Shown in pieces: positions 28,225 to 36,225 of a stretch of DNA of 64,000 bases. The stretch comes from a virus, in IMG/VR virus record IMGVR_UViG_3300027881_000536, positions 54,156 through 118,155 of that record; one strand, given 5' to 3'. The stretch's first letter is position 1, and each line of letters starts with the position of its first letter. A model generated the notes under the pieces. That model did not search any database. It saw nothing but the letters and a program-made list of their open reading frames with translations, and was not told where the DNA came from. A program made the translations under genes and the position numbers.

Positions 28225-28340
28225 TGTATTTCCTCCGTTAATGATAGGAATAGTGCGTCGGGGTCTATCTTGTAGTAATCACACATCGTTAGATAGAACT
28301 CCTTGAAGAAGTCGATTGGTGCGTCCTCTAAGAGTTCCAT
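28221..28340 (-). CDS. Small acidic protein upstream of the chaperonin
   Basis: A 39-residue frame whose ATG overlaps the exonuclease stop (TGATG) and whose TGA overlaps the chaperonin ATG (ATGA). It is acidic and aromatic, with DFFKEFYLTMCDYYKIDPDALF. The last codons contain GGAGG, which serves as the chaperonin ribosome-binding site. Function unknown; it may act mainly as a coupling leader. Confidence 0.5.
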   Translation of the reverse strand: MELLEDAPIDFFKEFYLTMCDYYKIDPDALFLSLTEEIQ

Positions 28341-28936
28341 CACCACATCACCTCTATGTCATCAATGATACCAGTCTTTGCATTGCGAGCCTTAACGAAG
28401 CCTTCATCCCTACCATAGTGTAGTAGGTCGTAGACTAGTTGAGTATCTTTGAGACAATACTCTGCTACCTCGTTGTAGCGACCTTCTTCCCAAGCCTTGG
28501 GAGCATCTGCACTTTCCATCAGTTTCTCACTACCTAGAGTGTGTTTACAGACATCTCCGAGGGAGACTGGAGTACCAGAAGAGCGAAGGATGGCTGAGGT
28601 GTCTATGACATGCTCCTTGTAATTGCTCATCAATTCCCCTGCATAGTGGCAGTCTAGTGCATCTCTTAGGACTGGTAGGTCGAAGCCCATTAGGTTGTGA
28701 CCTATGACTCTACCCCCACCCTCTACATGTTTTTGCAGGTGTTCTCCTAAGTTCCTAGGGTGGAGTGGATGAGTAACAACTCCCTCTAATTCTATGTCCT
28801 TCTTGGAGAACACATGCCCTTCGTCACCATCCCAAGTGGCTACTACCGTGGGCTCAAACAAGTGAGTGTTATCCCAACCACCCACTTGCCATGAGTAGTT
28901 GGATGTCTCAATGTCTAGGGACATTATCTTACTCAT
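28340..28936 (-). CDS. DnaQ-like 3'-5' exonuclease
   Basis: A 198-residue protein with the three RNase-H-fold exonuclease motifs in order: DIE near residue 8 (Exo I), GHNLMGFDLPVL near residue 85 (Exo II) and YCLKDTQL near residue 165 (Exo III, YxxxD type). It resembles the stand-alone exonuclease domain of family B polymerases. It would remove nucleotides from DNA 3' ends, for proofreading support, recombination or host DNA breakdown. The polymerase in this window has its own exonuclease motifs, so this is an additional enzyme. It is coupled by ATGA to the ATPase upstream. Confidence 0.8.
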   Translation of the reverse strand: MSKIMSLDIETSNYSWQVGGWDNTHLFEPTVVATWDGDEGHVFSKKDIELEGVVTHPLHPRNLGEHLQKHVEGGGRVIGHNLMGFDLPVLRDALDCHYAGELMSNYKEHVIDTSAILRSSGTPVSLGDVCKHTLGSEKLMESADAPKAWEEGRYNEVAEYCLKDTQLVYDLLHYGRDEGFVKARNAKTGIIDDIEVMW

Positions 28937-30399
28937 ACCTTATCACCTACCCACCTGATGTATGGAATCCCAGACATCTTAGTTTCCTTGAACAGAGCCC
29001 GAGCCTCCTTGTAGTGGTTGTATACCACAGGGGTGCTGCGGTCTTGTAGTCTTCCGTAAGCCTTGAGAACATCCTTCTTGAGATTCCACCCATCACCACG
29101 ATGGTCGCCTAGGTCATAATCTTTACAGGCTTCTAGTGCCTTGGTCCATGCGTCTGTCTTGGCTATCTTCTCAGCCTTAGCAGCACCCAGTTCTAGGTCA
29201 CTCTCAAGCCACACGATGAGTCGCTCGTAGACATCGTAGAGTATTTCCATAGCCATATCTATGTGGTCACCTGTGATAACCCACGCTTCGGACGGGTCAT
29301 ATGGACCTTCCTTTTTCACCTCATTCATCTCAATTAGGAGAAGGTGAGTAGCCATGATGTTCAGATAGTTCTCGATGTTAGGCATGAAAGACAGGATAAC
29401 ATCACTCAGTTGGTCATCCATTCCCTTCACCAGTCTGTAGAACTCCTCGATTGCTGAGTCTAACGCTGGGTCGAAGTCCCTACTCTTTTGGAACATGTTC
29501 AGAGCAGAGGCCCTGACTAGACGCTCTCGCTCTTCTCTTTCCTCCTTGATGTTCTCATCCAAGTCCTCCCACATTACTGCATCAACATGGGGTGATGAGG
29601 CGAACAAATGTTCTCTCACCATAGCCTCCACCTCTCTGAAGTGTCGGGCCAAATCCTCCGTGGACTTCACGCCTTGCATCTCATCAGACCATAGACCTGA
29701 CATCCTCCGCTTGGACACTGCCATCCTCATGTCATTGTCCCAGTGACAGAACATGAGTAGCACACGCTGGAACAGCCCCTTGGTCAGGACATACTCCTTC
29801 ACGCCCGATGGGGGGAAGGTTGTAATCCAATGTGAAGTGCGGGACTCAGTCTCAATCTTACCATCCTTCATGTGCTTGGTGAGTGTGTTACTGTGGCTTC
29901 CTACAGGGTTCATCGACTGCTGTAGGTAGAGAATAACTTCTGAGAAGAACTGCTTCGGGTTAGGTTGTAGCAGGACACTCCCTTCATCGAAGTTCAGCAG
30001 TTTCTTACCATTGAGTAGACCAGGTGTCTCCTCGGTGTAGAAGTTCCCTTCCTCATCCTTCATCTGTTTGAAGGAACCTATCAGTCCAGCGTCTGTGCCA
30101 GAGGTGAAGGTGTCTGCGTCGAGGTTGGCGTGCTTTGCTACTTCACCTATGAATTCCCAAGAGATGGATTTTCCAGCGCGGGTAGGTTGAATCCAGAACA
30201 CATGGAATCTAGGGTCTAGATAGGATGCCCAAACTGGTATCCTCACATAATCCACCACCGCTTGCCCCTGTAAGTAGAAGAAGGAGAGTAGTCCCGGTAA
30301 CTCATTGAAGAAAGAGGTCTTACTAAACCTCTCAATGTAGTCTTTCAGTATAGGATAGCGTTTGACTGCAGTGTATTGTCGCCAGGTTCTTCTTGCCAT
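28933..30399 (-). CDS. AAA+ ATPase, candidate MCM-like replicative helicase
   Basis: A 488-residue protein. A P-loop is visible as QPTRAGKS (residues 71-78; the usual first Gly is replaced) and a Walker B as LLNFDEGS (133-140). Further on are SHWITTFPP, at the place of sensor 1, and LFQRVLLMFCHWD, which resembles the LLSRFDLIF arginine-finger segment of MCM and related phage helicases. The C-terminal 60 residues look like a winged helix. No other replicative helicase is visible, so unwinding the viral fork is the likely job, but the family assignment is by eye and a DUF3987-like ATPase is possible. No ribosome-binding site precedes the ATG; a TATA-like box about 28 bases upstream suggests a leaderless transcript. 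Confidence 0.55.
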   Translation of the reverse strand: MARRTWRQYTAVKRYPILKDYIERFSKTSFFNELPGLLSFFYLQGQAVVDYVRIPVWASYLDPRFHVFWIQPTRAGKSISWEFIGEVAKHANLDADTFTSGTDAGLIGSFKQMKDEEGNFYTEETPGLLNGKKLLNFDEGSVLLQPNPKQFFSEVILYLQQSMNPVGSHSNTLTKHMKDGKIETESRTSHWITTFPPSGVKEYVLTKGLFQRVLLMFCHWDNDMRMAVSKRRMSGLWSDEMQGVKSTEDLARHFREVEAMVREHLFASSPHVDAVMWEDLDENIKEEREERERLVRASALNMFQKSRDFDPALDSAIEEFYRLVKGMDDQLSDVILSFMPNIENYLNIMATHLLLIEMNEVKKEGPYDPSEAWVITGDHIDMAMEILYDVYERLIVWLESDLELGAAKAEKIAKTDAWTKALEACKDYDLGDHRGDGWNLKKDVLKAYGRLQDRSTPVVYNHYKEARALFKETKMSGIPYIRWVGDKV

Positions 30400-30422
30400 A
30401 GGTCGGGTGGCGTCATACCTAG

Positions 30423-30431
30423 TCTATAATA
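30423..30431 (-). promoter_or_regulatory. TATA-like box ahead of the candidate helicase gene
   Basis: The leftward strand reads TATTATAGA here, 24-32 bases before the ATG at 30399, after a T-rich stretch (30440-30455) just downstream of the nuclease stop. The spacing fits an archaeal promoter giving a leaderless mRNA. This is one of the few gaps in the leftward gene series. Confidence 0.35.
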
Positions 30432-30457
30432 CCTGTCCCTATCAAGAAAGAATAAGC

Positions 30458-31183
30458 CTAAGAATCTCGAGAACTTCGACGCTCGATGTGGACTGGTTCC
30501 TCACTGGTGAGAGCCTCTAGAACCCTAGCCCTAAGCACCTTACCCATGCGTGGTACTCCCCTGAGACAGTCCCCACAAGCAGCCTCCTCTAGGCTACCAC
30601 AAGCACCGATAATCTTGTCCACCATCTCATCACCTATGCCTGGGATGGTACGGAGCATGTCTACTCTGACATCGTTGCTTGATACCCTACGGATAGCCTG
30701 TGCGCCGTGTCTACTGGCACTCTTGTAGGTCTTCTCATGTAGACCTACCATGAAGTGTGATGCCTCCATCAGGTTAGGTGCACGGTATACTAGGCACCCA
30801 AAGTCTGCAGCGATGCGGGCTAAGCCTCCTGCTACCTGCTTTGTTGCAGCACTGAAATTGATGGAGCCTCCTCTTGCTTGGGCCTGCTTGACATAGTCTG
30901 CTACTGGACCCCACACTACTACTCCATACATATCTACATTGGCGTCGAGATTATCTAACTGCCTCATTAGATGCCCACTCCTAAGTGATTCTAGGAAGTC
31001 CCCCACACTCTTGGCTTCCATATACCATTCTCCACACTTGTAGTCCCCAACAACTAGATGTTCTCTAACTATGGAGAGGGGTGGGCTCTTCTTGTGAGCC
31101 CTGCGTTCCACTGCATCGAACAGTGGACCACGCTCGTTGGTGTCTATCACTAGTGGTCTTACAGACTTCCTGTCCCGTCCCAT
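30458..31183 (-). CDS. XPF/ERCC4-type structure-specific nuclease
   Basis: A 241-residue protein. I start at the ATG at 31183 because a perfect GGAGGTG lies six bases before it; the longer frame from 31204 overlaps the primase more. The nuclease core shows D in VIDTNERG, then VVGDY and EAKSVGDF, which match the GDXnERKX3D signature with Ala in place of Arg. The last 60 residues contain two helix-hairpin-helix units (RTIPGIGDEMVDKI and RGVPRMGKVLRARV). Enzymes of this family cut branched or flapped DNA; here the role could be processing of forks or recombination intermediates. There is no helicase domain, so it is like the short archaeal XPF or Mus81 forms. Confidence 0.8.
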   Translation of the reverse strand: MGRDRKSVRPLVIDTNERGPLFDAVERRAHKKSPPLSIVREHLVVGDYKCGEWYMEAKSVGDFLESLRSGHLMRQLDNLDANVDMYGVVVWGPVADYVKQAQARGGSINFSAATKQVAGGLARIAADFGCLVYRAPNLMEASHFMVGLHEKTYKSASRHGAQAIRRVSSNDVRVDMLRTIPGIGDEMVDKIIGACGSLEEAACGDCLRGVPRMGKVLRARVLEALTSEEPVHIERRSSRDS

Positions 31184-32232
31184 AACTGGCACCTCCCGAG
31201 GCATAAACCGCCAGCCTCGAGAGAAGCACAGTGTTTTTGGTATCCTTTGTCCACTATGCTCCTAACATGGTAGCGAGTCACATTTTCATCGTAGTCAGCC
31301 CATTGAAGGGTGGCTATGTATCTTGATATGGATTCAGCGTGACCTTCACGCATCTCCTGTGTCGTTCGTTCTACAGGTAGAAAGTTCCTGAGTCTGGAGG
31401 CTAGGTAAATCACTAGAGATGCCCGAGCATCATGTGGTGGGTTGCTTCCCACTTGACAGGCTGCTTCTACTAGACAGGGGAGAATCCTCACCCCTTCCAT
31501 CTCTACTGTATCGAATTGTAATGCTGGGCCTGATGTATCGAAGCGTGTCTTCTTCACATGCTCGAGAGGTAGGTCTATTCCGTTAGTCCCGTAGGTGAAG
31601 TGGCCTTTACGGTGTGCTTCTGCTTTCTCACACACATCATCCCAGGACCACTTGAGTATCTCTGCACTCCTAAGTGGTATACTCCATCTCCCTACATGTT
31701 GCTTGGCATTGTAGGAGTTGGGAATACGGATGAGTCTAGCCATGTCGAAAGGTACAGTAGGGTCCATGCAGGTTAGGTCTAGACTATCCTTCCAGTCATT
31801 GATGACCTTCTTACCTGCAGCCTTGATGAGAGAGACCTCACTACCAGTTGCTGGCCGGTGTGTCTTGGAGAGTTGAATCCAGATATGAAATCCATTTCCG
31901 CTGAACCATACAGCATGGCAGACATCTTTGTCCATCAAGACTTGATGTAGTCTGCGTACCTGCTCCATCACTTTGTCCCCATCTACATCGAGAACCATGC
32001 TACCTTTCCTTTCCTTCTTGTCGAAGTCCAGCACGAAGTTCCTCACTATTGCGGTGTTGTATTCAGCACGCTTACCACTAGTCTTGACTGCCCTGTAACC
32101 ATACACACTGGTGTAGGCACACTGACTGTTTCTAAGTGAAGTCCAGTATCGTTCTAGTTCCTCAGGGTTGTGGACTACCTTACGGAATAGTCCTACCTCA
32201 CGAGGGAAGTCGAAATCAAGGACTGAATTCAT
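31159..32232 (-). CDS. Archaeo-eukaryotic primase: PriS catalytic part fused to a PriL-like Fe-S part
   Basis: A 357-residue protein. The N-terminal half has the primase catalytic motifs: FVLDFD (Asp69 and Asp71), SGNGFHIW (residues 111-118) and RLIRIPNS (166-173). The C-terminal 110 residues resemble the PriL C-terminal domain: ILPCLVEAAC, a HDARASLVIYLASRLR helix, YHVRSIVDKGY, then three further Cys at about 335, 344 and 348 in an arrangement CASLxxGGLCLGRC. Four such cysteines hold a 4Fe-4S cluster in cellular PriL. The enzyme would make primers for viral replication without a separate large subunit. Fused PriS-PriL proteins are known from archaeal plasmids and viruses. Confidence 0.82.
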   Translation of the reverse strand: MNSVLDFDFPREVGLFRKVVHNPEELERYWTSLRNSQCAYTSVYGYRAVKTSGKRAEYNTAIVRNFVLDFDKKERKGSMVLDVDGDKVMEQVRRLHQVLMDKDVCHAVWFSGNGFHIWIQLSKTHRPATGSEVSLIKAAGKKVINDWKDSLDLTCMDPTVPFDMARLIRIPNSYNAKQHVGRWSIPLRSAEILKWSWDDVCEKAEAHRKGHFTYGTNGIDLPLEHVKKTRFDTSGPALQFDTVEMEGVRILPCLVEAACQVGSNPPHDARASLVIYLASRLRNFLPVERTTQEMREGHAESISRYIATLQWADYDENVTRYHVRSIVDKGYQKHCASLEAGGLCLGRCQLWDGTGSL

Positions 32233-32518
32233 CTAATTCCCCCCACTTGAAATCAGTCAAGGCTTTGCGACACTTCTCATACACCAAGAGGATAGTTTCA
32301 GGGCTCGATATATGTTCTTTGGTGATAGTGATATCTAGATACTCTGCTATCGGAATTGGGTCTATCAGATTGTCTTCAGGTGGTTTTCCGTAGTGGACAT
32401 AGACCCCTTCACTTCCAGCCTCAACCCTCAATGCTTCCTGCAGTATCAGTCTGAATGCCTCTAGTATACTGTCCCTGTGTTTGTACATATCTTTGATAGA
32501 CTCATCGAATGGGTACAT
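32216..32518 (-). CDS. Unknown small protein upstream of primase
   Basis: A 100-residue protein with AGGTGA shortly before its ATG and a 17-base overlap with the primase start. It has a helical N-terminus, a middle strand pair (GVYVHYGKPPED) and a helical, acidic C-terminus. No Cys pairs, membrane segment or known motif are visible. Its place between the Cas4-like nuclease and primase suggests a replication accessory. Confidence 0.55.
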   Translation of the reverse strand: MYPFDESIKDMYKHRDSILEAFRLILQEALRVEAGSEGVYVHYGKPPEDNLIDPIPIAEYLDITITKEHISSPETILLVYEKCRKALTDFKWGELDEFSP

Positions 32519-33436
32519 CTAACTCACCTTGAACTTGGGACATAGGTCCATGTAATCACAGTATGAACATTTGAAATCATCTTTGGTAATGGGGAAGTCC
32601 TGGGTAAGATACATCTTGATGAGTTTGGTGAGCCTGTGTTGCATGGCTCTTTCACTGACTTTGAGTGGCTTCTCATAATCTAACACTCCTGCTGAACTAT
32701 AGCGCCAACCCCAATGGGTCACTGGTAAGTCACCCAATCCTAGGGCCTTTAGTTCTTCCATTGGAGTTAGTTCAACTAGCATCTTGTAGTAGGACATTTC
32801 CATCCTCATGTCTGATGTTTTGTACTTGCTCCACTTACCAGTTTTCAATTCCATGAGACCTAGTCCGTCCGTGTCTTGGAATACTCGGTCAATCACTCCG
32901 ACCAGTTGTACTTCTACTTCCTTCCCATCTATGTGGAAGGTAGCCTTGGGTGAGAGTTTCACTTCGTTGGCTACAGGTAAGAACAGTTGGTCATCAGTAA
33001 CTGACAGGCGTTGCATCTCATTACGCATCAACCAGTCCACATTGAGTTCGTAGTCACGCTCATAGAATGGTTCGTCCTTATCGCTCCCCCTTCTCATCTC
33101 AACCACTTCCTCCTGTGAGGGGAGCCATCCTCTGAATGTGTCAAGGACCAACCTGTTCTTCCCTTCCAGCACTGCTTTCCTCAAGTCCATCAGGGACTCG
33201 GGCTCAGCACGCTTGTAGAACTCCTCCACTGTGTTGTGGACATCAGTCCCTATTATGAGGTAGGGTTTGGACTCTTCAGGTACAGAGTGTGTCTTGGAGA
33301 GCCACAGTTGTTGAGCACACCACTTGGTATTTGCTAAGGTACTCTTACTGATGCGTATCTTCACCCCATCCTCCCCCATCTCAGGGGTCCAAGCATATGA
33401 GGACTCATCCTCATAGATGAGAGGTAGGGCTGGCAA
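32519..33436 (-). CDS. Cas4/RecB-like PD-(D/E)XK nuclease with Fe-S cluster cysteines
   Basis: A 305-residue protein from TTG at 33436, with GGAGG seven bases upstream. It shows the Cas4/RecB pattern: Cys40, GTDVHNTVEE with His67, VGVIDRV with Asp183, MELKTGK with Glu196 and Lys198, then an aromatic SYYKML helix, and three Cys near the C-terminus (290, 293, 299) as CSYCDYMDLC. Four cysteines in this arrangement bind 4Fe-4S in Cas4 and AddB. It should be a DNA exonuclease or end-processing nuclease. There are no other cas genes or arrays, so a recombination or replication role is likelier than CRISPR adaptation. Confidence 0.82.
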   Translation of the reverse strand: MPALPLIYEDESSYAWTPEMGEDGVKIRISKSTLANTKWCAQQLWLSKTHSVPEESKPYLIIGTDVHNTVEEFYKRAEPESLMDLRKAVLEGKNRLVLDTFRGWLPSQEEVVEMRRGSDKDEPFYERDYELNVDWLMRNEMQRLSVTDDQLFLPVANEVKLSPKATFHIDGKEVEVQLVGVIDRVFQDTDGLGLMELKTGKWSKYKTSDMRMEMSYYKMLVELTPMEELKALGLGDLPVTHWGWRYSSAGVLDYEKPLKVSERAMQHRLTKLIKMYLTQDFPITKDDFKCSYCDYMDLCPKFKVS

Positions 33437-33438
33437 AA

Positions 33439-33669
33439 TCAGTCCTCCAATTTTGGGGCGGTCTCGTATGCTATAGTCTTTATAGTTTCTAATTGTATGA
33501 GTTTCTCAAGGTATACCACTAGGTCCATCGCTTCCTCTTGTGCGTACACAAGCCAGTCTAACTTGGAGAAGTCCTCCCTCTCCATAGTAGTGCCGTATTT
33601 CTTCAGTCCTACTGCAGCCCGTTCCTGTATCTTCTTACACGCAGCATCTTCAATGGAACTCAAACCCAA
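33439..33669 (-). CDS. MazG-like nucleotide pyrophosphohydrolase
   Basis: A 76-residue protein from TTG at 33669; no ATG is in frame before the upstream stop. It matches the short phage MazG-like family: ERAAVGLKKYGTTMER, a LDWLVYAQEEAMDLVVYLEKLI helix pair with the EExxD metal-binding pattern, and a short tail. Members hydrolyse (d)NTPs to monophosphates. In phages with 2-aminoadenine DNA a relative (MazZ) removes dATP or dGTP, but no PurZ is seen here. A short 26-codon frame from 33730 overlaps its start and may serve as a coupling leader. Confidence 0.7.
   Translation of the reverse strand: MGLSSIEDAACKKIQERAAVGLKKYGTTMEREDFSKLDWLVYAQEEAMDLVVYLEKLIQLETIKTIAYETAPKLED
33444..33489 (-). promoter_or_regulatory. 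Promoter and leader element B, ahead of the Cas4-like gene
   Basis: The leftward strand reads ACTATAAAGACT, then ACGAG, C, GC, CCAAAA and TTGGAGGA. The same order of elements occurs at 36988-37034 ahead of the clamp gene. It contains a good archaeal TATA box and ends in the ribosome-binding site. It overlaps the 3' end of the MazG-like gene. Confidence 0.5.
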
Positions 33670-33731
33670 ATTCCTCCAGCGTCGTCTGTCTACTCTCTTC
33701 TTCTGTCATTGTTCTTCTTTCTTCTATCATA

Positions 33732-36041
33732 TTACCACCAACCATACGCCTTGGGACGGGGTGCTCCAAGAGCACCGTCTATGTCCCAACCAAGGGTAGT
33801 GTAAACACTATCTAACTTGGCCTTCAGCATTTTCTGGAGTATTACATCTGAATCTAGCACATAGCCCTCTAACTCAGAGGGTTCTCGATAGGCTATGATG
33901 TTGGGAATGCCCTGCACATAGGTCCAGGGAACTGAGTCCCCCTTCCCAAACTTGGGGCCTTTGGAATCGTCGTTGTAGTTTGTTGCTGCTTTAGCAGCAC
34001 CACCCAACACCTTGTAGTCTCGGAGTGCCATCCCTAACCTAGTGGTCAGGGTCACCTCCTTGAGAGGGACTTCACCCTCGCGTATGGACATGGCTATCGG
34101 ACGGACATAGGATTCTACCTCACCCTCATCTGCTCCGCTACACACCATGTTGAACACCTCTTTCTGCACCTTCTTGGATAGGGGTGCTGCGTTGGAGGAT
34201 TTCATCTCAAAGCCTGCCACTTTTAGTTCACCGCTCATCTTCTTACCTACATACCTGTTCTTCTTGACCAGCAACCAGTAAGGCATCCAGTCTTCTAGTT
34301 CTACGGACAACATCTTGTTGCCAGTGGCCTCCTGCACAGTCTTCGTGATTTTGTCGGCCAGCATCTCAGCGTCCTCGTAAGGGACCTTGATGAATACTGA
34401 GTCAGTGTGACCATAGAGGCACTCGTAGCCATTGCTAGTGGTGACTTGGTCCAGTAGGTGGATGCACCTCCTCCCCTCGTGGGTGATGGTGTGTGCTATG
34501 TCTAGGTCAGCCCAGCCATAACCACCATGTGCGGTCATGCCATAGAGTGAGGCCATGACCCTCTTAATCGCCATCTGTGTGGTGTTCCAAGCACCGCGTT
34601 CTTCCTCGGTTTCAGCGTGTCGCATCTTGAACTTACATTCATCTCGATAGGCGAACAGATACTCTACTACACTAGGTAGCAAACCCTGCTCACTCTGGTC
34701 CCAGAAGGTGCCGTTATCGAGTTGGAGTATGTTCTCACCAGGGCCGTCCCTCTTGGTCTCATAAGAGAGGTTGTTGCCTAAAATGAGAGATGCATACAGC
34801 CCCTTGTAATCAAGCAGGCCAACGCCTTGATGCAAACCAGTTACAAGATTCAGTCCTACTTCTGCACCCTTGAGTGAGCCACTGTCACCTCTGGCTCTGG
34901 TTGGAGCCTTCTTGTCTGTCCTCCTTGAGAGTAGACCCCTAGCGAAGTTAGTCACATTACATGCTGAGGGTAGAGTGACTCCGCAGAGTCTGACCATCTG
35001 TATGTAGAAGTCGGTGACATTCTTGGCCTCATCTATCCCTCTGAGTAGATGGGTGTCTAGTAGACAGTAGTCCACGAAGTCACCCCAGTGTTTGTACCAT
35101 CCATTGTGGACATCCATGCCCTCTATATCCTCAGTGAGTTTGGAACCTAGGCCTAGCGTCTCTGCTATGTCGTTGAGTTTGAGGGATGGTAGTTGACCAC
35201 CCCCACTGTCTTTCCATACTCGCTCGAATCCTGTGCCACTGCTGGCCTGGGCTGCAGTATCGAACTGCCATCTACCTATGATGGGTTGGTCTGTTGGGTC
35301 ATACCTGTCCTTACCCTTCCTGAATCTCCTGACCTTTCCCACTGGACTCATTCGCTCAGGGTATGGAATCCTGTTGATGAGGTGAGGTAGGTCTGCGAAT
35401 GTCCCCGCGTGTGCAATTAGCATGTCGGGGTCGCGCTCACGCATGAATGATATGAAGGCCTCATGGAGTTCATGTTCTGAGTTGAAGAATCTTAGTTCAT
35501 ACTCTACATCACGAGCCATTCTCATTTGTGTGTCACCATGAGGTATGTATTCCCACACATTGGTGCGTTCGTCAGCCCAAGCAAAGACCACTGGCGTGTC
35601 TAAGTCGCTGTCTATCACAGCGATGACTGTGGTGAATGGGTCATCACCAGTGTCCCATTCTATGTCATACCACCACTTTCGTGGCTTCCAGTCTGGCATA
35701 ACTTGGACATTGTCTATCAGCCAGCGGTCTGTGAATCTAATATCAGCCTCGTATGTGTTGCTGAATTGCTCCCTCATCCTTGTAATCTCAAAGGGAGACT
35801 GTGCCTCTACTTTCACCAGTGGTGTGCCGTCGAGGCCAACGGCTTGCTCCTCGTAGATGACTCTGCTTTCTGGGAATCTAGTCATCACCCTCCTGAACTG
35901 GAAGTCAGGAGAGTTCTTTGGCACCCAGAAGTATGGCTTGTAACTCCTATCTGTGTGCTCGATGAGGTTACCCTCCTCATCACGGTATCGTGAGTATATG
36001 ATGGGTTGCTCACCATTCTCATAGTAATCATCGACTATCAT
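33732..36041 (-). CDS. polB: Family B DNA polymerase with 3'-5' exonuclease
   Basis: I start at ATG 36041, which overlaps the previous stop (ATGA), giving 769 residues; a GTG three codons upstream is also possible. The exonuclease part has YDIEW (Exo I, about residue 126), AHAGTFADLPHL (Exo II) and YCLLDTHLL (Exo III). The polymerase part has motif A as LLDYKGLYASL (Asp at about 411), motif B as IKRVMASLYGM and motif C as YGHTDSVF (about 543-550). In motif C the first of the two usual acidic residues is His, while the main catalytic Asp is kept. It should be the main viral replicase, working with the clamp and loader encoded nearby. Confidence 0.92.
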   Translation of the reverse strand: MIVDDYYENGEQPIIYSRYRDEEGNLIEHTDRSYKPYFWVPKNSPDFQFRRVMTRFPESRVIYEEQAVGLDGTPLVKVEAQSPFEITRMREQFSNTYEADIRFTDRWLIDNVQVMPDWKPRKWWYDIEWDTGDDPFTTVIAVIDSDLDTPVVFAWADERTNVWEYIPHGDTQMRMARDVEYELRFFNSEHELHEAFISFMRERDPDMLIAHAGTFADLPHLINRIPYPERMSPVGKVRRFRKGKDRYDPTDQPIIGRWQFDTAAQASSGTGFERVWKDSGGGQLPSLKLNDIAETLGLGSKLTEDIEGMDVHNGWYKHWGDFVDYCLLDTHLLRGIDEAKNVTDFYIQMVRLCGVTLPSACNVTNFARGLLSRRTDKKAPTRARGDSGSLKGAEVGLNLVTGLHQGVGLLDYKGLYASLILGNNLSYETKRDGPGENILQLDNGTFWDQSEQGLLPSVVEYLFAYRDECKFKMRHAETEEERGAWNTTQMAIKRVMASLYGMTAHGGYGWADLDIAHTITHEGRRCIHLLDQVTTSNGYECLYGHTDSVFIKVPYEDAEMLADKITKTVQEATGNKMLSVELEDWMPYWLLVKKNRYVGKKMSGELKVAGFEMKSSNAAPLSKKVQKEVFNMVCSGADEGEVESYVRPIAMSIREGEVPLKEVTLTTRLGMALRDYKVLGGAAKAATNYNDDSKGPKFGKGDSVPWTYVQGIPNIIAYREPSELEGYVLDSDVILQKMLKAKLDSVYTTLGWDIDGALGAPRPKAYGWW

Positions 36042-36142
36042 TCTGAACACCCATCACATCTTGGAGCAATCACTCTGCCGCAAGCACGACAGTGAGTAGT
36101 GTCAACTCCCTGCCAACCACAGAAACAATGCACTACTTTCAT
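36038..36142 (-). CDS. Tiny double zinc-knuckle protein
   Basis: A 34-residue protein with seven Cys and two His arranged as HCFCGW, HCRACGRV and PRCDGC. It starts in an ATGA overlap with the membrane microprotein and ends in an ATGA overlap with the polymerase. The cysteine pattern can hold one or two zinc ions. The location directly before polB suggests a replication or regulatory role, but nothing more can be said. Confidence 0.6.
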   Translation of the reverse strand: MKVVHCFCGWQGVDTTHCRACGRVIAPRCDGCSE

Positions 36143-36225
36143 ACTGCCACACTCATATTCCACATCATTAGGGCAACGGCTATTCCACCGAGCATTATCA
36201 AAGCCCAATCCCAATCTCTATCCAT
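36139..36225 (-). CDS. Membrane microprotein
   Basis: A 28-residue frame starting directly after the clamp gene stop, with GAGGGGAT in the end of the clamp gene as ribosome-binding site. Residues 7-28 are hydrophobic (WALIMLGGIAVALMMW), enough for one membrane helix. Its stop overlaps the next start (ATGA). Function unknown. Confidence 0.5.
   Translation of the reverse strand: MDRDWDWALIMLGGIAVALMMWNMSVAV

Noticed and set aside
32519-33436. Cas4-like gene as a sign of a CRISPR system
   Set aside because: No repeat array, cas1, cas2 or effector gene is visible; Cas4-like nucleases are common in archaeal viruses without CRISPR.
33439-33669. MazG-like gene as evidence for 2-aminoadenine (Z) DNA
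   Set aside because: No PurZ-like gene is visible and the polymerase is family B; small MazG-like proteins are common in ordinary phages.
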